A stretch of 64,000 nt of DNA from Aquisediminimonas sp031376385 (GCA_031376385.1 JANMDQ010000013.1:124001-188000); one strand, 5' to 3'; counted from the first letter of the stretch, positions 9,024 through 18,809 are shown. The notes: generated by a model not told the origin, from the sequence alone. Translations and numbers: made by a program.

Positions 9024-10040
9024 TCAGCCCCGCGCAACATGCGTCACCTTGTCACCCACGGATAGCCCCAACAGGCCTGCGCAATCGCTCGATAGCGCGA
9101 CACCGCCATCGCGCCGTTCGATAAACCCATAGGCCGCCCGGAAATCAATCAGACGCCCGCGCGCAGCGAGTATTTTTTCGCCTGCCACATCGCCAATCGC
9201 GACAATCTCGCTGTCCTCGGCATCACGAATGCTGGCAATCTGGTCTGTTCGCACAGTCAATGTTGGGCCACCGTCAAAAATGTCGACATATTTCTCCCAG
9301 GCAAAGCCTTCGTTTTCCAACATTCGCATTGCCGCACGGCCAGTGGGGTGCGGCACGCCAATCACCGCTCGCGCACTTTCAGGCAGCATGGCGATATAGA
9401 CGGGGTGCTTTGGCATCAGATCGGCAATAAACTGATTGCCTTTCTTCGCATTAAACTCATCAGCATCCTGAAAGTTCATCCCGAAAAAGCGGCCAGCGAC
9501 TCCGTCCCAGAACGGTGATCCTCCCGCCTCATCAATCACGCCGCGCAATTCGGCCAGACATTTTTCGGCAAAGCGCGCACGGTGATTGCGGATAAACAAA
9601 TAGCGGCTGCGAGCAATCAGCAGGCCCAATCCACCTGCCCGTTCGCCCGGATGCAGGAATAGCCCGCCGACTTCGCTAGAGCCCTCTAGATCCGTTGAGA
9701 GCGAGAGCATTTCAGCTCGAAACGTGCGGTCCAGTTCCTCACTATGCTGCGTCAACGCGCCGACACGGTAGGAATAGAATGGCCATTTTTGACCAACTTG
9801 CCCAAATATCTGGCACGTGCCACGCACTTCGCCCGTTGCAGAATTTTCGAGCACGAAAACAAACAGGTCACTCTCAACCACATCTTCGGTCCGAGCCAAG
9901 GCCGCGTCGGACTTTTCAAGCTTGGCCATCAACGACTTCCGGTCCGGCGGCAAATTGGTGAAGCCCCCGCCTGTCCGTTTGGCCATTTCATAGATGGGCT
10001 GAAGGTCACCAGTCGTTGCAGGGCGGATGATGAAGGTCAT
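9024..10040 (-). CDS. astA: Arginine N-succinyltransferase
   Basis: A protein of 338 residues that transfers succinyl from succinyl-CoA to the alpha-amino group of arginine, the first step of the AST pathway. The order of blocks is that of AstA: the start MTFIIRPATTGDL, GGGFTNLPPD, EVGGLFLHP, the CoA-binding GGLGLLIARSRYLFI, and PFWDGVAGRFFGM. Only one subunit gene is present. The start overlaps the M20 gene stop (ATGA), so the two are translationally coupled. Confidence 0.94.
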   Translation of the reverse strand: MTFIIRPATTGDLQPIYEMAKRTGGGFTNLPPDRKSLMAKLEKSDAALARTEDVVESDLFVFVLENSATGEVRGTCQIFGQVGQKWPFYSYRVGALTQHSEELDRTFRAEMLSLSTDLEGSSEVGGLFLHPGERAGGLGLLIARSRYLFIRNHRARFAEKCLAELRGVIDEAGGSPFWDGVAGRFFGMNFQDADEFNAKKGNQFIADLMPKHPVYIAMLPESARAVIGVPHPTGRAAMRMLENEGFAWEKYVDIFDGGPTLTVRTDQIASIRDAEDSEIVAIGDVAGEKILAARGRLIDFRAAYGFIERRDGGVALSSDCAGLLGLSVGDKVTHVARG

Positions 10041-11245
10041 AGCCCACCCTTCGCTGCCAAGCGGAGCAAGGTCAAGGTGGAGAGGCGCGCGCGTTCCGCC
10101 AAGCTATCCACAATCAGAAATTCCGCATCGCTATGGATGGACCCGCCGCGCGGCCCCATCGTATCGACGACAGGCACGCCGCAGGCCGCGATATTGTTGC
10201 CGTCGCACACGCCGCCCGTGGATTTCCACGCAATCGGAATGCCGAGGTCTGCTCCGCAATCACGCACCAGCCCAAACAGCTTTTCCGCCTGCGCATCAAG
10301 CGGCTTGGGCGGTCGGTTAAAGCCGCCATGAACATGGGCGTGGACCCCATGTTCTTTTTCCACCGCAGCCACTGCCACGCGGATCATTTCAGCAGCCACC
10401 ACCATATCGCCCGGCGTCATTGGGCGCAGGTTAACGCGCAAAATAGCCAGATCAGGCACGATGTTATTTGGCCCGCCGCCATCAATGCGCGCTGGATTGA
10501 CTTTCAGCCCCGGAGCCTTCGCTGCGTTCAACCGCATCGCAAGGTCTGCCGCCGCGATCAGAGCATTGCGCCCATCCTCCGGGTTTCGCCCTGCATGAGC
10601 CGCCTTCCCGTGGAGCGTGATCGAGAAATTCCCGCTCCCCGGACGCGCACCGGCCAGCGTGCCATCGGGAAGAGCCGGTTCATAAGTGAGCGCCGCTGTC
10701 TTGCCCTTGGCCAATTCCGCAATCAGAGTGGCCGAGGCCTGACTGCCCGTTTCCTCATCCGAATTGATCATGACATCATAGCCAATCCGCGCCGCCAGCG
10801 GCGACGCCTCAACCGCCGAAAGCGCGGCAAGGATAACAGATATCCCGCCCTTCATGTCTGCGGTGCCGGGGCCGTTAAGCACCCCTGGCTTCAGCCATTT
10901 CATCGATTGAAACGGATGGTCAACGCCAAACACTGTGTCCATATGCCCTGTCAACAGCACTTGCACAGGCGCGTCAGGGCGGACCCGCAAATGGAGATGA
11001 TGTCCGCGCTGGATTGTTTGCAGTTGGCCCGCCACAGTAACAGACTCAACTGGTTCAGGCTCCACGAGCAGCACGTCACCGGGAAGCGCTGCAAAGCCAT
11101 CCGCCAGAATCCCCGCCACTTGGGCGAGGCCTTGAAGGTTTCCGGTGCCGCTATTCACAGCCGCCCAGCGCTCCACTTGAGCAAGCATTGGCGCGTCGGC
11201 GGCATGTTCAAGGGCGTATGTTTCAGGGGAAGTGAGATTGGCCAT
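10037..11245 (-). CDS. M20-family amidohydrolase / carboxypeptidase, candidate succinylglutamate hydrolase
   Basis: A two-zinc aminoacylase-type enzyme of 402 residues. Metal and catalytic motifs are GHMDTVFG, GPGTADMKGG, NSDEETGS with its Glu base, and a late His in GGSIHSDAE. The dimerisation domain lies at about 200-310. Closest in layout to glutamate carboxypeptidase (CPG2-like) proteins that release glutamate from N-acyl derivatives. It is coupled directly upstream of astA, and no AstE (M14 family) is present in the window. It could therefore perform the last AST step, N-succinylglutamate to succinate plus glutamate; that is inference from position and chemistry. Confidence 0.82.
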   Translation of the reverse strand: MANLTSPETYALEHAADAPMLAQVERWAAVNSGTGNLQGLAQVAGILADGFAALPGDVLLVEPEPVESVTVAGQLQTIQRGHHLHLRVRPDAPVQVLLTGHMDTVFGVDHPFQSMKWLKPGVLNGPGTADMKGGISVILAALSAVEASPLAARIGYDVMINSDEETGSQASATLIAELAKGKTAALTYEPALPDGTLAGARPGSGNFSITLHGKAAHAGRNPEDGRNALIAAADLAMRLNAAKAPGLKVNPARIDGGGPNNIVPDLAILRVNLRPMTPGDMVVAAEMIRVAVAAVEKEHGVHAHVHGGFNRPPKPLDAQAEKLFGLVRDCGADLGIPIAWKSTGGVCDGNNIAACGVPVVDTMGPRGGSIHSDAEFLIVDSLAERARLSTLTLLRLAAKGGL

Positions 11246-11263
11246 CCGCGCCCTATAGCGCGG

Positions 11264-11689
11264 TCAGAGCGGATCGACCACTATGCCATAATAGGCAGCA
11301 GCAGCAGCCATTCGGTTGTCAAATGTAACGAGGATCAACTTGTTTGATGCTGCAATCGCAAGGTGGAGCGCGTCTCCCGCACGCAACCCAAGTTCAACCT
11401 GATCGAGAAAACGAGACGCCGTCTCAAAATCCGCAGGACCAACAGCGACGACGCGAAAAACGTCGGACTTCATATTTTGCCACACCGACAGAGCTTTTGC
11501 GCGCTCTTCAACCGAAATCTGTGTTGTTCTGACTTTTAGCGATAAGGCACTCGAAACTTCAGTATCGGCCCACGCGCTCGTCAACAGCGTGCCATTACCT
11601 TGACGATCAAGCCATTCAACAACTTTGTCAGAAGTCGCTTCTTGAACAAGTGTGGGAATAATGCACGACGTATCGAGATAAATCATCAA
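11264..11689 (-). CDS. vapC: VapC-type PIN-domain toxin
   Basis: A PIN-domain ribonuclease of 141 residues. The acidic residues expected for metal binding are present: Asp6 in MIYLDTS, Glu44, Asp106 in RAGDALH and Asp124 in TFDNR. Such toxins cleave tRNA or rRNA when the antitoxin is lost. The start overlaps the antitoxin stop by ATGA. It ends 18 bases before the M20 gene, so it may share its transcript with the arginine operon. Confidence 0.88.
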   Translation of the reverse strand: MMIYLDTSCIIPTLVQEATSDKVVEWLDRQGNGTLLTSAWADTEVSSALSLKVRTTQISVEERAKALSVWQNMKSDVFRVVAVGPADFETASRFLDQVELGLRAGDALHLAIAASNKLILVTFDNRMAAAAAYYGIVVDPL

Positions 11690-11928
11690 TATCGGTCACT
11701 ATCCCGCATTTCACGGACGAAATCCGCTGAAGATTGCTCCTGATATGGCATAGATGCCAAATGTGCCCGTAAAGCCGCCACATCAACCTTCTTCTTCGGC
11801 ATTTCTGCAGGCACTAGCCGTGCGGCAAGTTTACCGCGCCGCATGATATCGACGGTTTCCCCTGCCTCAACGCGGTCAACCAGCGCACTTAAATGCGCTT
11901 TTGCTTCGGATAAGCTTACAGCGTCCAT
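11686..11928 (-). CDS. vapB: Phd/YefM-type (VapB) antitoxin
   Basis: An 80-residue antitoxin. The N-terminal Phd/YefM DNA-binding fold is shown by MDAVSLSEAKAHLSALVDRVEAG and the following MRRGKLAARLVP; the C-terminal tail is the expected toxin-binding region. ATG 11928 is chosen because CAGGAG lies seven bases upstream; the frame extends to 11958 without such a site. It pairs with the downstream PIN toxin. The pair would repress its own promoter in the gap before the divergent glcB. Confidence 0.85.
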   Translation of the reverse strand: MDAVSLSEAKAHLSALVDRVEAGETVDIMRRGKLAARLVPAEMPKKKVDVAALRAHLASMPYQEQSSADFVREMRDSDRY

Positions 11929-12084
11929 GTAAATGCTCCTGACTAAGTAAATGACCAACTAGCATGTTCCGCCCACCTCTGCAAATCTGGCGCGTTGCCA
12001 AACTGCCCGTCCTTCCCCATAGCAACACCGCGATTCACGCCTCCCCGGGAAGTCGCTCTTACCGCCGCAAATCAAGGGGTTTCC

Positions 12085-14136
12085 ATGTCTGCTTATACCA
12101 ACCGTGCTGGCCTTCAGGTGGCAGGCGTTCTTGCCGATTTTGTTGAGAGCCGTGCGCTCGCCGATACGGGAATTGCGGCGGATACGCTGTGGAGCGGATT
12201 GGCCGACATTTTGGCGCGTTTTGTGCCCATCAACCGCGCGCTGCTGGCGAGGCGTGATGATTTACAGGCGCAGATCGACGCTTGGCATGTTGCGCGCAAC
12301 GGCCAACCGATTGACGCGGCGACCTATGAGGCGTTCCTGCGCGATATCGGTTATCTGGTGCCTGAACCAGCGCCGTTTTCCGTCACCACAGCTAATGTGG
12401 ATCCTGAAATAGCGACCATGGCAGGGCCGCAACTTGTCGTGCCTTCGCTCAACGATCGCTTCGTTCTAAACGCAGCCAATGCCCGCTGGGGCAGCTTGTA
12501 TGACGCATTCTACGGCACAGATGCGCTGGACGCAGCCCCTGCCAAGCCCGGCGGCTATGACCAGTCTCGCGGTGACGCAGTAGTGGCGCGGGTTAGGGCC
12601 TTTCTGAACGACACGGTTCCAAGTTGGGAAGCAGCAGTTGCTGGCGCGGATCACCCCGCCCTGATTGCCCGCAAAGACGGCGGTTTGCTGTTCAAGAATA
12701 ACGGTTTGCATATCGAAATCGTCATTGATCCCAACAGCCCGGTTGGTGCGACAGACCCGCTGGGGATCGCTGATGTCATCCTTGAAAGTGCCCTCACCGC
12801 GATTATTGATCTCGAAGATTCCGTCGCGGCGGTTGATGCCGACGATAAGGTCGCGGCTTACTCCAATTGGCTCGGCCTGATGCGTGGCGATTTGACCGCC
12901 AGCTTCCAAAAGGGCGGGCGCACTATGACCCGCGCACTGGACGGTGACCGGGTTTGGGGCAATCTCATCCTTGCCGGTCGCTCGCTCATGTTTGTGCGCA
13001 ACGTTGGCCATCTGATGACCAATCCGGCAGTCTTGCTGCCCGATGGATCCGAAGCGCCCGAAGGCATTCTCGACGCACTGTTCACATCTCTTTGTGCCCT
13101 ACATGACGGCAAAGCCGGAGTGAGCAACAGCCGCACCGGTTCCATCTATATCGTGAAACCCAAAATGCACGGTCCCGAAGAAGCAGCCTTCACCAATGAT
13201 CTGTTCGATGCTGTTGAAGACCTGCTTGGCCTTGCGCGTCACACAATCAAAGTCGGCGTAATGGATGAGGAACGTCGAACTTCGGCCAATCTTGCCGCCT
13301 GCATTCACGCGGTGCGCGGGCGGATTGCGTTTATCAATACAGGCTTCCTTGATCGCACAGGTGATGAAATCCACACATCGATGCAGGCTGGTGCGATGCT
13401 GCCCAAGGCTGCGATCAAAAGCTGTGACTGGATTGCCGCTTATGAGGCCCGCAACGTGCAGATTGGCCTCGCCTGCGGACTTTCCGGCAAAGCGCAGATC
13501 GGCAAAGGCATGTGGGCTGCGCCTGATATGATGGCAGATATGATGATCCAGAAAATCGGCCATCCGCGGTCCGGCGCAAACACGGCATGGGTGCCCAGCC
13601 CAACCGCCGCTACGCTCCACGCGATCCATTATCATCAAGTCGATGTGTTCGCGCGGCAGCGGAAATTGGCGAGCGAGCCAACACCGGGCCTCACGCCATT
13701 GCTCTCCATTCCCCTCGCCGCGCCTGGCACCAATTGGTCCGACGAAGAGGTGCAGGCGGAGCTTGAGAATAATGCCCAAGGGATCCTTGGCTATGTTGTG
13801 CGCTGGATTGATCAAGGCATTGGCTGTTCCAAAGTGCCTGACATTCACGATATCGGCCTGATGGAAGACCGCGCCACTTTGCGTATTTCATCCCAGCACA
13901 TGGCGAACTGGATGCTCCACGGCGTCGCGACGACGGCGCAGATCGATGCAGCCCTCACCAAAATGGCAGCCAAGGTTGATGGCCAGAATGCAGGAGACCC
14001 GCTCTATAAGACGCTGACGCCAGACAGCATCGCCTATCAAGCCGCGCGGGCGCTCGTGTTTGAAGGCGTGGCTCAGCCGAGTGGCTATACCGAGCCGCTG
14101 CTCCACGCGTTTCGGCGGCGGGTGAAGGCGGATTGA
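12085..14136 (+). CDS. glcB: Malate synthase G
   Basis: A protein of 683 residues, slightly short of the 720-730 typical for isoform G. It condenses glyoxylate with acetyl-CoA to malate, serving glyoxylate and acetate use. Diagnostic segments are SLYDAFYGTD near the N-terminus, ALTAIIDLEDSVAAVD (metal-binding acid), IVKPKMHGPEE, KVGVMDEERRTS, the substrate loop GFLDRTGDEIHTSM, and WAAPDMMADM. ATG 12085 is preceded by AAGGGG; the frame is open 90 bases further upstream without support. Isocitrate lyase is not in the window. Confidence 0.95.
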   Translation: MSAYTNRAGLQVAGVLADFVESRALADTGIAADTLWSGLADILARFVPINRALLARRDDLQAQIDAWHVARNGQPIDAATYEAFLRDIGYLVPEPAPFSVTTANVDPEIATMAGPQLVVPSLNDRFVLNAANARWGSLYDAFYGTDALDAAPAKPGGYDQSRGDAVVARVRAFLNDTVPSWEAAVAGADHPALIARKDGGLLFKNNGLHIEIVIDPNSPVGATDPLGIADVILESALTAIIDLEDSVAAVDADDKVAAYSNWLGLMRGDLTASFQKGGRTMTRALDGDRVWGNLILAGRSLMFVRNVGHLMTNPAVLLPDGSEAPEGILDALFTSLCALHDGKAGVSNSRTGSIYIVKPKMHGPEEAAFTNDLFDAVEDLLGLARHTIKVGVMDEERRTSANLAACIHAVRGRIAFINTGFLDRTGDEIHTSMQAGAMLPKAAIKSCDWIAAYEARNVQIGLACGLSGKAQIGKGMWAAPDMMADMMIQKIGHPRSGANTAWVPSPTAATLHAIHYHQVDVFARQRKLASEPTPGLTPLLSIPLAAPGTNWSDEEVQAELENNAQGILGYVVRWIDQGIGCSKVPDIHDIGLMEDRATLRISSQHMANWMLHGVATTAQIDAALTKMAAKVDGQNAGDPLYKTLTPDSIAYQAARALVFEGVAQPSGYTEPLLHAFRRRVKAD

Positions 14137-14252
14137 AGTATAAATTTCTTGGCATCCCAAGACACTTGCTCTCGCATTGTTGCACCTCGGGTTCTCTTGG
14201 TCGGCCAATTGTTCTAAGCGCGCCGGATGGCTGTTCATTGTAATGCGAATCA

Positions 14253-14993
14253 ATGACCTTTGCCCGTGCGACTGATTGGGAGCGCCTGACGGTTCGGCAG
14301 CGCGTAGCCGGAGTTGCAGCAACGCTGATCATCGAAGCGCTGCTTGTGCTGATATTGCTAAGCCTTGGCCTCAAATCGACACCGCCCAAATCGCCCGCTA
14401 CTGCTTTACTGACCATTAAACTGGGCGCGCAACGGCAAGCTCCAAAGCCACTAAAAAACTCTGAAAATCCAACGCAAGAAGGACGGACCCGGCCACAGCC
14501 TCCCCTTCCAAAAGTGCCTGTGCCAACCAATCCTCGGCCGAGCCCGCCAAAGCCGCCCTCAACATTTTTAGAGGTTAGCAAAGAGGACTTCGCCGCAATG
14601 GACATCTCCAAGTTCGGGTCGAAGGGCAAGGCAGGCAAAAGTGGTCCACCCTCCAGCATGGGTCCCGGGGAGGGACCAGATGGGCAGCCGCTGTATAACG
14701 CGGAATGGGTCCGTGAACCAACCGATGGGGAGCTGGAGCTTTATCTTGCGGAAGTGAAAAGCCGTCCAGCCGGGGCTTGGGCAATGATCGCATGCAAGAC
14801 GATCCCGAACAACCGCGTCGACGATTGCAGGCAGATCGGCGAATCCCCGCCTGGTAGCGGATTGGCCAGAGCATTGCGCCTCGCGGCTTGGCAGTTTCGG
14901 GTTCGTCCCCCCAGGGTAGGCAACAAGACACTACTTGACGTCTGGGTACGCATTCGTTTCGATTTTAGCCGACCCGCATTGGAAGCGGAGTAA
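14253..14993 (+). CDS. TonB-like energy transducer protein
   Basis: A protein of 246 residues with TonB architecture. A short cytoplasmic N-terminus leads to a single span at about 22-42, then a proline/lysine-rich periplasmic linker (residues 45-105, with repeated PKP and PxPP), then a globular C-terminus whose last segment (WQFRVRPPRVGNK, VWVRIRFDF) resembles the TonB C-terminal repeat. It probably couples the proton gradient to outer-membrane receptors, such as the one encoded at 45.6 kb. No exbB or exbD is nearby. The C-terminal match is loose, so a TonB-related role is likelier than canonical TonB. Confidence 0.62.
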   Translation: MTFARATDWERLTVRQRVAGVAATLIIEALLVLILLSLGLKSTPPKSPATALLTIKLGAQRQAPKPLKNSENPTQEGRTRPQPPLPKVPVPTNPRPSPPKPPSTFLEVSKEDFAAMDISKFGSKGKAGKSGPPSSMGPGEGPDGQPLYNAEWVREPTDGELELYLAEVKSRPAGAWAMIACKTIPNNRVDDCRQIGESPPGSGLARALRLAAWQFRVRPPRVGNKTLLDVWVRIRFDFSRPALEAE

Positions 14994-15176
14994 ATCCGAC
15001 ACTCGCCCACAAAGAAGAAGCCTTTCGACCTAGCTGCTTCCCAAGACTCTGAGCAGCAGCGGGCGGTGCCGCATTCTAGGATTTTCGTTTTAAGTCAAGC
15101 TATGCCAAGAAGGCAAAAAAGGCCATATCAGAGCAGAAGAAGCTCAACCGTTGAAGCCATGACAGGGGATGATGCT

Positions 15177-16721
15177 ATGATGAACGCGCTGCCGATCGAG
15201 TCTGACCTTTCCGTCTACGACTGGATCGAAGGCCATGCGCGGCGCTTTCCAGAAAAAATCGCGACCATTGATCTCCACAGCGGCCGCCGCCACACTTATG
15301 CGCAGATGCACGAACGGGTGGCGCGGATAGCGGGGCATCTGCGGTCCATTGGAATTACCAAGCGTGACCGGGTGGCGACACTCTCCATGAATTCGTCTGA
15401 CATGCTTGATATTCAATTTGCCTGCTGGAGGATTGGTGCCTGCTATACGCCGCTCAATTTCCGGCTGACGGCGCGTGAACTGGCCTTCATGGTGAATGAC
15501 AGCGGAGCCAAGGCCTTCTTCTACGATACGGACCTAGCCGCCGTCATCCCAGCACTTCAAGAAAAGACGCAAGTTGCGCATTGGTTCACAATGGGCCCTA
15601 CGGGCGGCCCCAGCGATCTTGAAACCATCATCGCATCCGCTGAACCCGTCTACGATTTCTGCCCGCAGGCGGAGACAGATCTGTGCATGATCATGTATTC
15701 ATCGGGCACAACAGGCACGCCCAAGGGTGTGATGTTCAATCATGCCCAATTCCATTACACCGTTAGTGCGGCGACAGTTGCTGCCAGTTGTTCGGGCAGC
15801 ATGGTGGGGCTGGTGATGATGCCACTGTTCCATATCGGCGGATTGATGGCCTATACACTGATCACGCTGTGCATGGGTGGCAGCACAGTGATTGTCCGTA
15901 CCTTTGAGCCTGGGCATTTCCTGAGCCTGTTTGACGACCCTGATCTCGGCATTACCCATTTTCTCGGCGTGCCTGCACTTTATAATGCTATGCAAGCCCA
16001 TCCCAACTTCATGGCGACGGACTTCTCGCGTATGGTCGTGGCGACGTGCGGCGCGGAGAGTGTGCCTGAAAGCCTGCTGCGCGCTTGGTATAATCGCGGT
16101 GTCATCATTCAGGAAGGCTTTGGCATGACGGAGACAGCTGCGGGCTGCCTAGCGCTCGACAAGCGCGACATACCCCATAAGATCGGATCGGCTGGAAAGC
16201 CAGGACTGCACTGCCAGGCCTATATCGCGCGCGCCGACGGGAGCGAAGGCAAGCCTGAAGAACTGGGCGAAATCTGGATCAGGGGCAAAAATGTGACGCC
16301 GGGTTATTGGAACCGGCCCGATGCCAACGAAAGCAGCTTTGTAAACGGCTGGTTCCGTTCAGGCGACATTGGGCGGCGCGATGCGGACGGCTATTTTTAT
16401 ATCGAAGACCGGGTGAAGGATATGTATATTTCGGGCGGAGAGAATGTCTATCCGGCAGAAATCGAAAATGTCTTGTATGAGTTGGAGGCGATCCACGAAG
16501 TCGCCGTGATTGGACTGCCTCATGATAGATGGGGAGAGTGCGGCTGCGCGGTTGTCGTCGTCAAACCCGGACTGAGCATTACATTGGAGGATCTAAGCGC
16601 CCATTGTCAGGATCGTCTAGGTCGGTTCAAACATCCCGCACGGCTGGAGATCATCGCTGCTCTGCCCCGCAATGCGACCGGTAAAGTCTTGAAGTTTGAG
16701 CTGCGGGCTAAATTCTCTTAG
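15177..16721 (+). CDS. AMP-dependent acyl-CoA synthetase / ligase
   Basis: A 514-residue member of the adenylating enzyme family. The P-loop YSSGTTGTPKGV is at about 170-181, followed by FGMTET, the ADP-binding FRSGDIGRRDADGY, IEDRVKDMYISGGENVYP, and the C-terminal catalytic lysine in NATGKVLK. It activates a carboxylic acid to the acyl-AMP and then the CoA thioester. The exact acid is not readable; the family is used for medium or long chain acids and for aromatic acids. ATG 15177 is chosen from the AGGGG eight bases upstream; the frame stays open to 15066. The 183-base gap before it shows no gene. Confidence 0.87.
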   Translation: MMNALPIESDLSVYDWIEGHARRFPEKIATIDLHSGRRHTYAQMHERVARIAGHLRSIGITKRDRVATLSMNSSDMLDIQFACWRIGACYTPLNFRLTARELAFMVNDSGAKAFFYDTDLAAVIPALQEKTQVAHWFTMGPTGGPSDLETIIASAEPVYDFCPQAETDLCMIMYSSGTTGTPKGVMFNHAQFHYTVSAATVAASCSGSMVGLVMMPLFHIGGLMAYTLITLCMGGSTVIVRTFEPGHFLSLFDDPDLGITHFLGVPALYNAMQAHPNFMATDFSRMVVATCGAESVPESLLRAWYNRGVIIQEGFGMTETAAGCLALDKRDIPHKIGSAGKPGLHCQAYIARADGSEGKPEELGEIWIRGKNVTPGYWNRPDANESSFVNGWFRSGDIGRRDADGYFYIEDRVKDMYISGGENVYPAEIENVLYELEAIHEVAVIGLPHDRWGECGCAVVVVKPGLSITLEDLSAHCQDRLGRFKHPARLEIIAALPRNATGKVLKFELRAKFS

Positions 16722-16731
16722 TATCTCCGCC

Positions 16732-17649
16732 ATGATCACTGTTGCAGCCTTTTATCAATTTGCGCCTTTTGATGCCCTGCCGCCAGTGCAGGGGCCATTA
16801 CTTGCGCTTTGCAATGCCAAGGCCATCAAAGGCACGATCCTGATCGCGCGCGAAGGGATTAACGGCACCATTGCCGGCACGCAGGCAAATGTTGAGGCTG
16901 TCCTTCACCATGTTCGCGCTCTGCCCGGTTGCGCGGATGTGGACGTTAAATATTCCCACGCCGAAACTATGCCGTTCCTGCGGATGAAGGTGCGGCTGAA
17001 AAAGGAAATTGTGACGCTGGGCGTGGCGGGCATTGATCCGGCGCGTGACACTGGGCGCTATGTTGAGCCGGAGGATTGGAACGCATTGATATCTGATCCT
17101 GACACGATCGTCATTGATGTGCGAAACGGTTTTGAAGTGGAAATTGGCACATTTGAAGGGGCCGTTAATCCAAAGACGACATCATTTAGCGACTTTCCGG
17201 CTTGGTTTCGCGACTATCGCCACGCGCTGCCCGCCAACCCCAAGGTGGCGATGTTTTGCACCGGCGGAATCCGGTGCGAGAAATCAACGGCCTTCCTGCG
17301 CGCGCAGGGCATTGACGATGTCGCGCATTTGAAAGGCGGCATTCTCCGCTATCTGGAAACCGTGCCAAAAGAGCAAAGCCTGTGGGAGGGGCAGTGCTTC
17401 GTTTTTGATGACCGCGTAAGCGTAGGCCACGGCCTAGAAATCGGAAACCTAGATTTATGCCGGGGATGCCGCATGCCAGTTGGCGATCCAGAACGAGCGT
17501 CACCTTTGTTCATCGAAGGCGTCCAATGCCCCGCCTGCGCCCACACCCGCACCGATGATCAGCGCCTCCGCTATGCCGAACGACAAAAGCAAATGGATTT
17601 GGCCGAAGCGCGCGGGCAACCGCATTTGGGGGACGAGGCTCAGGGTTAG
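16732..17649 (+). CDS. trhO: tRNA uridine(34) hydroxylase TrhO (rhodanese family)
   Basis: A protein of 305 residues with the TrhO/UPF0176 layout. The N-terminal domain contains LIAREGINGTIAG, the rhodanese domain runs from about 125 to 215 with active loop FCTGGIRCEKST, and a Cys-rich C-terminal segment (LCRGCRMP, CPACAH) follows. It makes 5-hydroxyuridine at the wobble position of tRNAs with oxygen. ATG 16732 gives the standard start MITVAAFYQF, ten bases after the upstream stop. The stop codon interlocks with that of the convergent M48 gene. Confidence 0.92.
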   Translation: MITVAAFYQFAPFDALPPVQGPLLALCNAKAIKGTILIAREGINGTIAGTQANVEAVLHHVRALPGCADVDVKYSHAETMPFLRMKVRLKKEIVTLGVAGIDPARDTGRYVEPEDWNALISDPDTIVIDVRNGFEVEIGTFEGAVNPKTTSFSDFPAWFRDYRHALPANPKVAMFCTGGIRCEKSTAFLRAQGIDDVAHLKGGILRYLETVPKEQSLWEGQCFVFDDRVSVGHGLEIGNLDLCRGCRMPVGDPERASPLFIEGVQCPACAHTRTDDQRLRYAERQKQMDLAEARGQPHLGDEAQG

Positions 17650-18809
17650 CGGGGCGGCAGAGCCCTCGCCTTCCATTCCATTGCTGCCCTAATCCTTCGC
17701 TCGACAGAAGGGTGGGTGTAGAACAGCATTTCCTCCACCGCTCCCGGCCGGGGATAGCGATATTCGGCAGTCTTGATCAGCGCGCCAGAAAGCGCATCGG
17801 GCAAGTTTACAGTGCGCAGGGAATAGGCATCGGCTTCGCTTTCGCCAATTCGTGTCATGCTATTGCTAACCGGGACGGCGAACAGCGAGAGGAAGGATAT
17901 GATGAAGATCAACACCGGAATGCCCGTCGGGTCAGCGATCCCCGCGCGGCTACCGAAAGCTTTGGCAAAGCGGGGGTAGAGGCGGTCGGCCAAGAAGAAG
18001 AATAGGACCGCCAGCAGGGAAAGCACAATCACCTGCCGCCAGATATGGCCCAGCACATAATGGCCAATCTCATGCCCAGTGACGGCCCGCACCTCATCCA
18101 GGGTCGCCTTCCCCAGCGCCACATCGGATATCGCAATCCGCGCAGACCCCAAAATGCCGGAGACATTGGCCGTGAAGTTGTTGGATTGGCGCGATCCATC
18201 ATACATGAAAATCCGCTCATGCGGGATCTTGGCTTCATCCGCCATGACGATCAGAGCATCACGCACTGGCCCGGCTGGCACAGGCTTATAGTCATTGAAC
18301 AATGGCTCAATGACGATCGGCGCAACCAGCAGGAATGCGGTGAGCGATGCTGCGGATAAACCACCTGCCCATAGCCACCAGAGCCTCCCTGTGTTGCGGA
18401 TAAGGGCATAGACCCCAATGAAAAACAGCCCGCCCAGCACCGTTGCCAGCGTGATGCCAATCGCGTCTTGGGCGAGGAAATCCGTTAGCGGTTGGCTCGT
18501 CCGGCCGTAACTTTTTTCACGCCACCACTCCTCATAAATGGACCAAGGCAACGTCATGATTGCTGAGATCAGGAAAAACGCTGCGCAGACCGCCCATATC
18601 CGCACTGCACTGGCCCGCTTTTCAAACCGAGCGGCTATCCGATCAAGGATGCCCCAACGCACCACAATCCATGTGACAATCGCGGAAACAATCACACCCC
18701 ATAGCAGCAACCAATGCCCACCGAACGTATAGCTGGCTGCCTTTTCCAAGGCCGCTGGCCCCAAACTGTCAATATAGCGGGCGGTTTCTGCGGCTGGATT
18801 GATGGCCAT
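17646..18809 (-). CDS. M48 (Ste24-like) membrane metalloprotease
   Basis: An integral membrane zinc protease of 387 residues. The zinc site is HEIGHYVLGH with the third ligand in GESEADAYS about 60 residues later. Several membrane segments precede the site, as in the Ste24 type with its M48 N-terminal domain. In bacteria these enzymes act on membrane or misassembled proteins; CAAX processing is not expected. Its 3' end overlaps trhO by four bases. A palindrome 60-80 bases upstream could regulate it. Confidence 0.9.
   Translation of the reverse strand: MAINPAAETARYIDSLGPAALEKAASYTFGGHWLLLWGVIVSAIVTWIVVRWGILDRIAARFEKRASAVRIWAVCAAFFLISAIMTLPWSIYEEWWREKSYGRTSQPLTDFLAQDAIGITLATVLGGLFFIGVYALIRNTGRLWWLWAGGLSAASLTAFLLVAPIVIEPLFNDYKPVPAGPVRDALIVMADEAKIPHERIFMYDGSRQSNNFTANVSGILGSARIAISDVALGKATLDEVRAVTGHEIGHYVLGHIWRQVIVLSLLAVLFFFLADRLYPRFAKAFGSRAGIADPTGIPVLIFIISFLSLFAVPVSNSMTRIGESEADAYSLRTVNLPDALSGALIKTAEYRYPRPGAVEEMLFYTHPSVERRIRAAMEWKARALPPR

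Noticed and set aside
10133..11347. Plus-strand ORF of 404 codons
   Set aside because: It is antisense to the whole M20 gene; its His/Arg-rich translation is typical of a shadow of a GC-rich gene.
13099..13848. Minus-strand ORF of 249 codons inside glcB
   Set aside because: Antisense shadow; the malate synthase frame holds all catalytic motifs.
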